Assembly: GCF_900114185.1 (NCBI RefSeq)
Contig: NZ_FOSE01000006.1
Coordinates: forward strand, 60,363 to 124,362
From: Cellulomonas sp. KH9
Lineage (GTDB): Bacteria > Actinomycetota > Actinomycetes > Actinomycetales > Cellulomonadaceae
Direction of reading: 5' to 3'
DNA length: 64,000 nucleotides
Shown: positions 61,593-64,000 of the stretch, piece by piece
Numbering within the stretch: position 1 is the first letter of the stretch
Layout: each line of letters opens with the position of its first letter
Made by a program: the position numbers and the translations under genes
The notes under the pieces: model-generated
Told to the model about the DNA's origin: nothing
Database searches by the model: none
The model's input: only the letters and a program-made list of their open reading frames with translations

Positions 61593-64000
61593 TCAGGGCG
61601 CCGGCGTCGCTGCGGGCGGCGACCCGCAGACCACCTTGTTCTGCGGCTTGTAGCGCCACGTCCTGGACTGCGTGTCCACGAGCTCCTCGCCGAGGTAGAC
61701 GCGCCGCGTGTTGGTCACCGTGAACCCGGGGTTGCCGGCGCTCTGCGGCTCACACGTCGGGGACTGGGAGTACACCGTGGTCGGCGCCACCACGCCGGAG
61801 CGCCCGCTGGTGGACGTCTCGACGGTGAAGTGCTTGGTGCTCCAGATGCGCACGTGCGCCCGGCCGTCCGCCACGAAGCCCTGCACCAGGGCCCCGTACG
61901 GCGTGTTGTTCTTCCACTTCATGTCGATGGTGCCCGTGAAGATCGTGGCCTCCTGGCCCTCGGGGTACCGGGAGAACCACTCGCTGTGCGGCGTGTGCTC
62001 GACGTCCTCGTAGCCCGCGAGGAACGCGGCGTTGAACGTCGTCGTCGACACCTGGGACAGGCCGCCGCCCCACGCGTCCTTGTGCTCGCCGTTGACGATC
62101 GCCCCGGCCTGCACGAACCCGTGGGCACCGTCGACCGGCCCCAGCGCCTCGGTGAGGCTGAACGTCTCACCCGGGCGCACGAGCGTGCCCGTGATGTTCT
62201 TCAGGCCCTGGGCGATGTTGGCCGTGCGGCGCGGCTCGCTCGTCAGGGGGGTGGAGAACTGCGAGACGATCTCCTTGACACCGAGCGCCCCGAGGGCCTC
62301 CGTGGTCTGTGCCGGGTCGGACTGGACCAGCTCGACCGGCGCGACGCGGTCGGTGCCCGCGGTCGCCGCCTGGGCGACGGACGTCGCGAGGGCGGCCGGG
62401 TCGAGCGTCGTGCCGGGCGTGCCGGGCACGATGACCGGTCCGCCGTCCTGGAACTCGAACCGCGCGTCCGCCGCCGTGGTCAGCAGGTCGGGCAGCTGCG
62501 CCAGCACGGCCTCGCCGAGGGCGGGGCCGTCGAGCTGCAGCTGCAGCGTGCCGTCCACGGGCACGAGCGCCGCCCCGGCGGTGAGCGTCGGGACGTCGAG
62601 GGTGGCCTGCCGGTCGCCCACCTGCACGGTCACCGGCGCGGCCGTCAGGGGCTGCGCGATCTCACGCAGCGCGCGCTGCGTCTCCTCCTCCGACACGGCC
62701 GGCGCGAGCACCTCCGTCGGGAGCTCGAGCGGACGCGTCCCGGTCAGCCAGGAGTCCGCCAGCACCGCCGCGGCACCGGTCTCGTCGAGCTCCCACCCGT
62801 CGACCGCCTCGGTCGCGTGGGCGGCCCCGTCGGCGAACACGACCGTGCCGTCGACCGGGGCGAGGGTCAGCGACCCCGTGAGCTGCGTCAGGGCGGCGTC
62901 CATCGCGTCGTCGTCGACCTGCGTGACGGGCGGCTGCTCGCCGACGCCGACGAGGTGCCGCCACAGGCGCACGGGCTCGGCCAGGTCGACGCCCGTCAGC
63001 CGCGCGACCGTCGCGTCCACGTCGAGCCGCAGCCCCGCGGCCGCCGGGTCGATCTCGGACTGCACCTCCTGCGCGACCACGGGGACGGGCGCCGTCGTGC
63101 GCTCCGCGAGGCCGTCGGTCAGCGCCTGCTCCGCCTCGTCGGACGACATCGAGCCGATCTCGACGCCCGCGACGGTGGCGCCGCGCGGGACGCGGTCCGC
63201 GAGCGCGTACGACGACCCGACGTACAGGCCGCCGAGCAGGACGACCGCACCAGCGACGACGGCCAGCGTGCGCGGCCAGCGCCTGCGCCCGTCCTCGGCG
63301 TCGAACCCGTCGAGCGGCGAGGACGCACGGCCGTTCCCGGACGCGTCCGCAGGTCCGTCGCCGTCACCACCGTCACCGCTGCCGTCGCCCGCCGTCCGCG
63401 GCCACGACGCGGCGGGCGCCACCGGCACGGACCCGGGCGCCGCGGCGATCACCGTGGTCGCCTGCGGGTCCCCGCCCGGCCGGTCCGTCGGCCGGCGGTC
63501 GTCCACCGGCGGCAGCACCGCCGTGGCGTCGGTGGCGGCACCCGTGGCCGCGGCGGCCGCAGCCGTCGCAGCACCGGGGGTGCCGTCGGTCCGGTCGTCG
63601 CCGACCGGGCGCGGCTCCTCGTCGTCCGTGGTCGGAGCGGCCGCGACCGGGCCGTCCACCGCGGCGGCGGGCTCGTCGTCCGACGCCGGTCCGCCGGTCG
63701 TGCCGTGCGGCTGCCCACCGCCACGCGCTGCGTCGTCGGTCGGCTGGGCGTCGTCGGTCGGCTGGGCGTCGTCGGTCGGCTGGGCGTCGTCGGTCGGCTG
63801 GGCGTCGTCGGTCGGCTGGGCGTCGTCGGTCGCCGCGGCTGTCGTCCCGTCCGGGCGCGCGTCCCGCGAGGACTCACCGGGTGCCGCCAGCCGGTCGCCG
63901 GAGGTCGCGCCCTCGGCCGCGGAGCCGTCGTCCGCCGGGGGGCGGGTCGCACCGGCGTCGTCGGCACCGTCGACACGGCTCTGCGCGAGCGCGTGGGCCG
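61593..64000 (-). CDS. VanW-family cell-wall protein (5' end beyond window edge)
   Basis: At least 802 codons; the frame stays open through 64000, so the true start is outside. The far N-terminal region is Ala/Asp/Thr/Pro-rich with an 18-bp tandem repeat (DDAQPT). A membrane helix (RTLAVVAGAVVLLGGLYVGSSYA) is followed by two PG_binding_4-type (YoaR-like) repeats (VPRGATVAGVEIGSMSSDEAEQ...). The C-terminal VanW domain shows VDGAHGFVQAGAIVNGEH, GGGLSQVSTTTFNAAFLAG and HSEWFSRYPEGQEA. Single-pass, with the folded part outside, probably acting on peptidoglycan. A GTG at 63659 is not the real start because the repeats upstream stay in frame. VanW function is unresolved. Confidence 0.9.
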   Translation of the reverse strand, partial: AHALAQSRVDGADDAGATRPPADDGSAAEGATSGDRLAAPGESSRDARPDGTTAAATDDAQPTDDAQPTDDAQPTDDAQPTDDAQPTDDAARGGGQPHGTTGGPASDDEPAAAVDGPVAAAPTTDDEEPRPVGDDRTDGTPGAATAAAAAATGAATDATAVLPPVDDRRPTDRPGGDPQATTVIAAAPGSVPVAPAASWPRTAGDGSGDGGDGDGPADASGNGRASSPLDGFDAEDGRRRWPRTLAVVAGAVVLLGGLYVGSSYALADRVPRGATVAGVEIGSMSSDEAEQALTDGLAERTTAPVPVVAQEVQSEIDPAAAGLRLDVDATVARLTGVDLAEPVRLWRHLVGVGEQPPVTQVDDDAMDAALTQLTGSLTLAPVDGTVVFADGAAHATEAVDGWELDETGAAAVLADSWLTGTRPLELPTEVLAPAVSEEETQRALREIAQPLTAAPVTVQVGDRQATLDVPTLTAGAALVPVDGTLQLQLDGPALGEAVLAQLPDLLTTAADARFEFQDGGPVIVPGTPGTTLDPAALATSVAQAATAGTDRVAPVELVQSDPAQTTEALGALGVKEIVSQFSTPLTSEPRRTANIAQGLKNITGTLVRPGETFSLTEALGPVDGAHGFVQAGAIVNGEHKDAWGGGLSQVSTTTFNAAFLAGYEDVEHTPHSEWFSRYPEGQEATIFTGTIDMKWKNNTPYGALVQGFVADGRAHVRIWSTKHFTVETSTSGRSGVVAPTTVYSQSPTCEPQSAGNPGFTVTNTRRVYLGEELVDTQSRTWRYKPQNKVVCGSPPAATPAP
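63730..63832 (-). repeat. 18-bp in-frame tandem repeat, five full copies plus a partial
   Basis: Five exact copies of GCGTCGTCGGTCGGCTGG (plus strand) from 63730 to 63819 and 13 bp of a sixth. On the coding strand each copy encodes six residues (DDAQPT). Multiples of 18 keep the frame, so copy number can change without breaking the protein. Confidence 0.9.

Noticed and set aside
63659..63661. GTG at 63659 as the start of the VanW gene
   Set aside because: The frame continues open to the window edge, and the in-frame 18-bp repeats upstream encode consistent hydrophilic sequence, so this GTG is internal.
63730..63832. CRISPR-like repeats
   Set aside because: The units are directly adjacent with no spacers and encode a six-residue repeat in frame; no cas genes are present.

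Overview
This 64 kb window is a contiguous, gene-dense piece of a very GC-rich actinobacterial chromosome. The best fit is Cellulomonas or a close relative. Third codon positions are almost always G or C, GTG starts are common, and same-strand genes often overlap by 4 nt (GTGA/ATGA). Several blocks are syntenic with Mycobacterium: sigE-rseA-htrA-tatB, fdxA-dapC, dapD/dapE with a LOG protein and a FolP2-type gene. One exported protein carries a C-terminal family-2 cellulose-binding module, and there is a fermentative AdhE; both suit a facultatively anaerobic cellulose degrader. I saw no tRNA, rRNA, insertion sequence, prophage, integrase, CRISPR array or origin. The region looks like core chromosome, not an island.

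Layout. 1-8 kb: a truncated pterin dehydratase/VOC fusion, adhE, a coiled-coil lipoprotein, a 41-residue membrane peptide, an aminotransferase, a Bcr/CflA-type exporter and an SRAP (HMCES/YedK) protein. 8-19 kb: a class III adenylate cyclase and the acyl-CoA carboxylase set (birA, accD, accE, accA), with a DUF885 metallohydrolase, a VKOR protein, Maf and a NUDIX hydrolase. 18.7-35 kb: a flavin reductase of the LpdA type, then nucleoside uptake and salvage. Purine nucleoside phosphorylase and a sugar-phosphate mutase lie on the plus strand. A nine-gene minus-strand block runs bmp - ABC ATPase - two permeases - cdd - deoA - a small acidic gene - add - deoC. The cellulose-binding exported protein sits between the two halves. 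35-41.5 kb: an M20 amidohydrolase, a mannose-1-phosphate guanylyltransferase and sdhCDAB. 41.5-49.5 kb: a phosphotransferase, a YihY protein, a 2H phosphoesterase, trpS, then tatB-htrA-anti-sigma-sigE read leftwards, and an O-methyltransferase. 49.5-58 kb: pepA with a DUF3117 gene, a PIG-V-like mannosyltransferase, a folP2-like gene, a LOG protein, dapE/dapD and a lysozyme-like anchored protein. 58-64 kb: gltA, dapC, ferredoxin, a short leaderless ORF coupled to an SH3-like protein, and a VanW-family wall protein that runs off the right edge.

How the genes fit together. Nucleosides enter through the BMP-type ABC importer and are deaminated (Add, Cdd) and phosphorolysed (DeoA, PNP). The deoxyribose phosphate feeds DeoC, giving acetaldehyde and glyceraldehyde 3-phosphate. 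AdhE can interconvert acetaldehyde with acetyl-CoA and ethanol. Citrate synthase and succinate dehydrogenase are two TCA steps, and both have CRP/GlxR-type palindromes upstream, while the same window encodes an adenylate cyclase. DapD, DapC and DapE give three consecutive steps to meso-diaminopimelate for the wall. SigE, its anti-sigma factor, HtrA and TatB form an envelope-stress cassette.

Regulatory style. Sixteen genes have a TANNNT hexamer ending 5-7 nt before the start codon, the actinobacterial signature of leaderless mRNA. Ten G+C-rich hairpins mark likely transcript ends.
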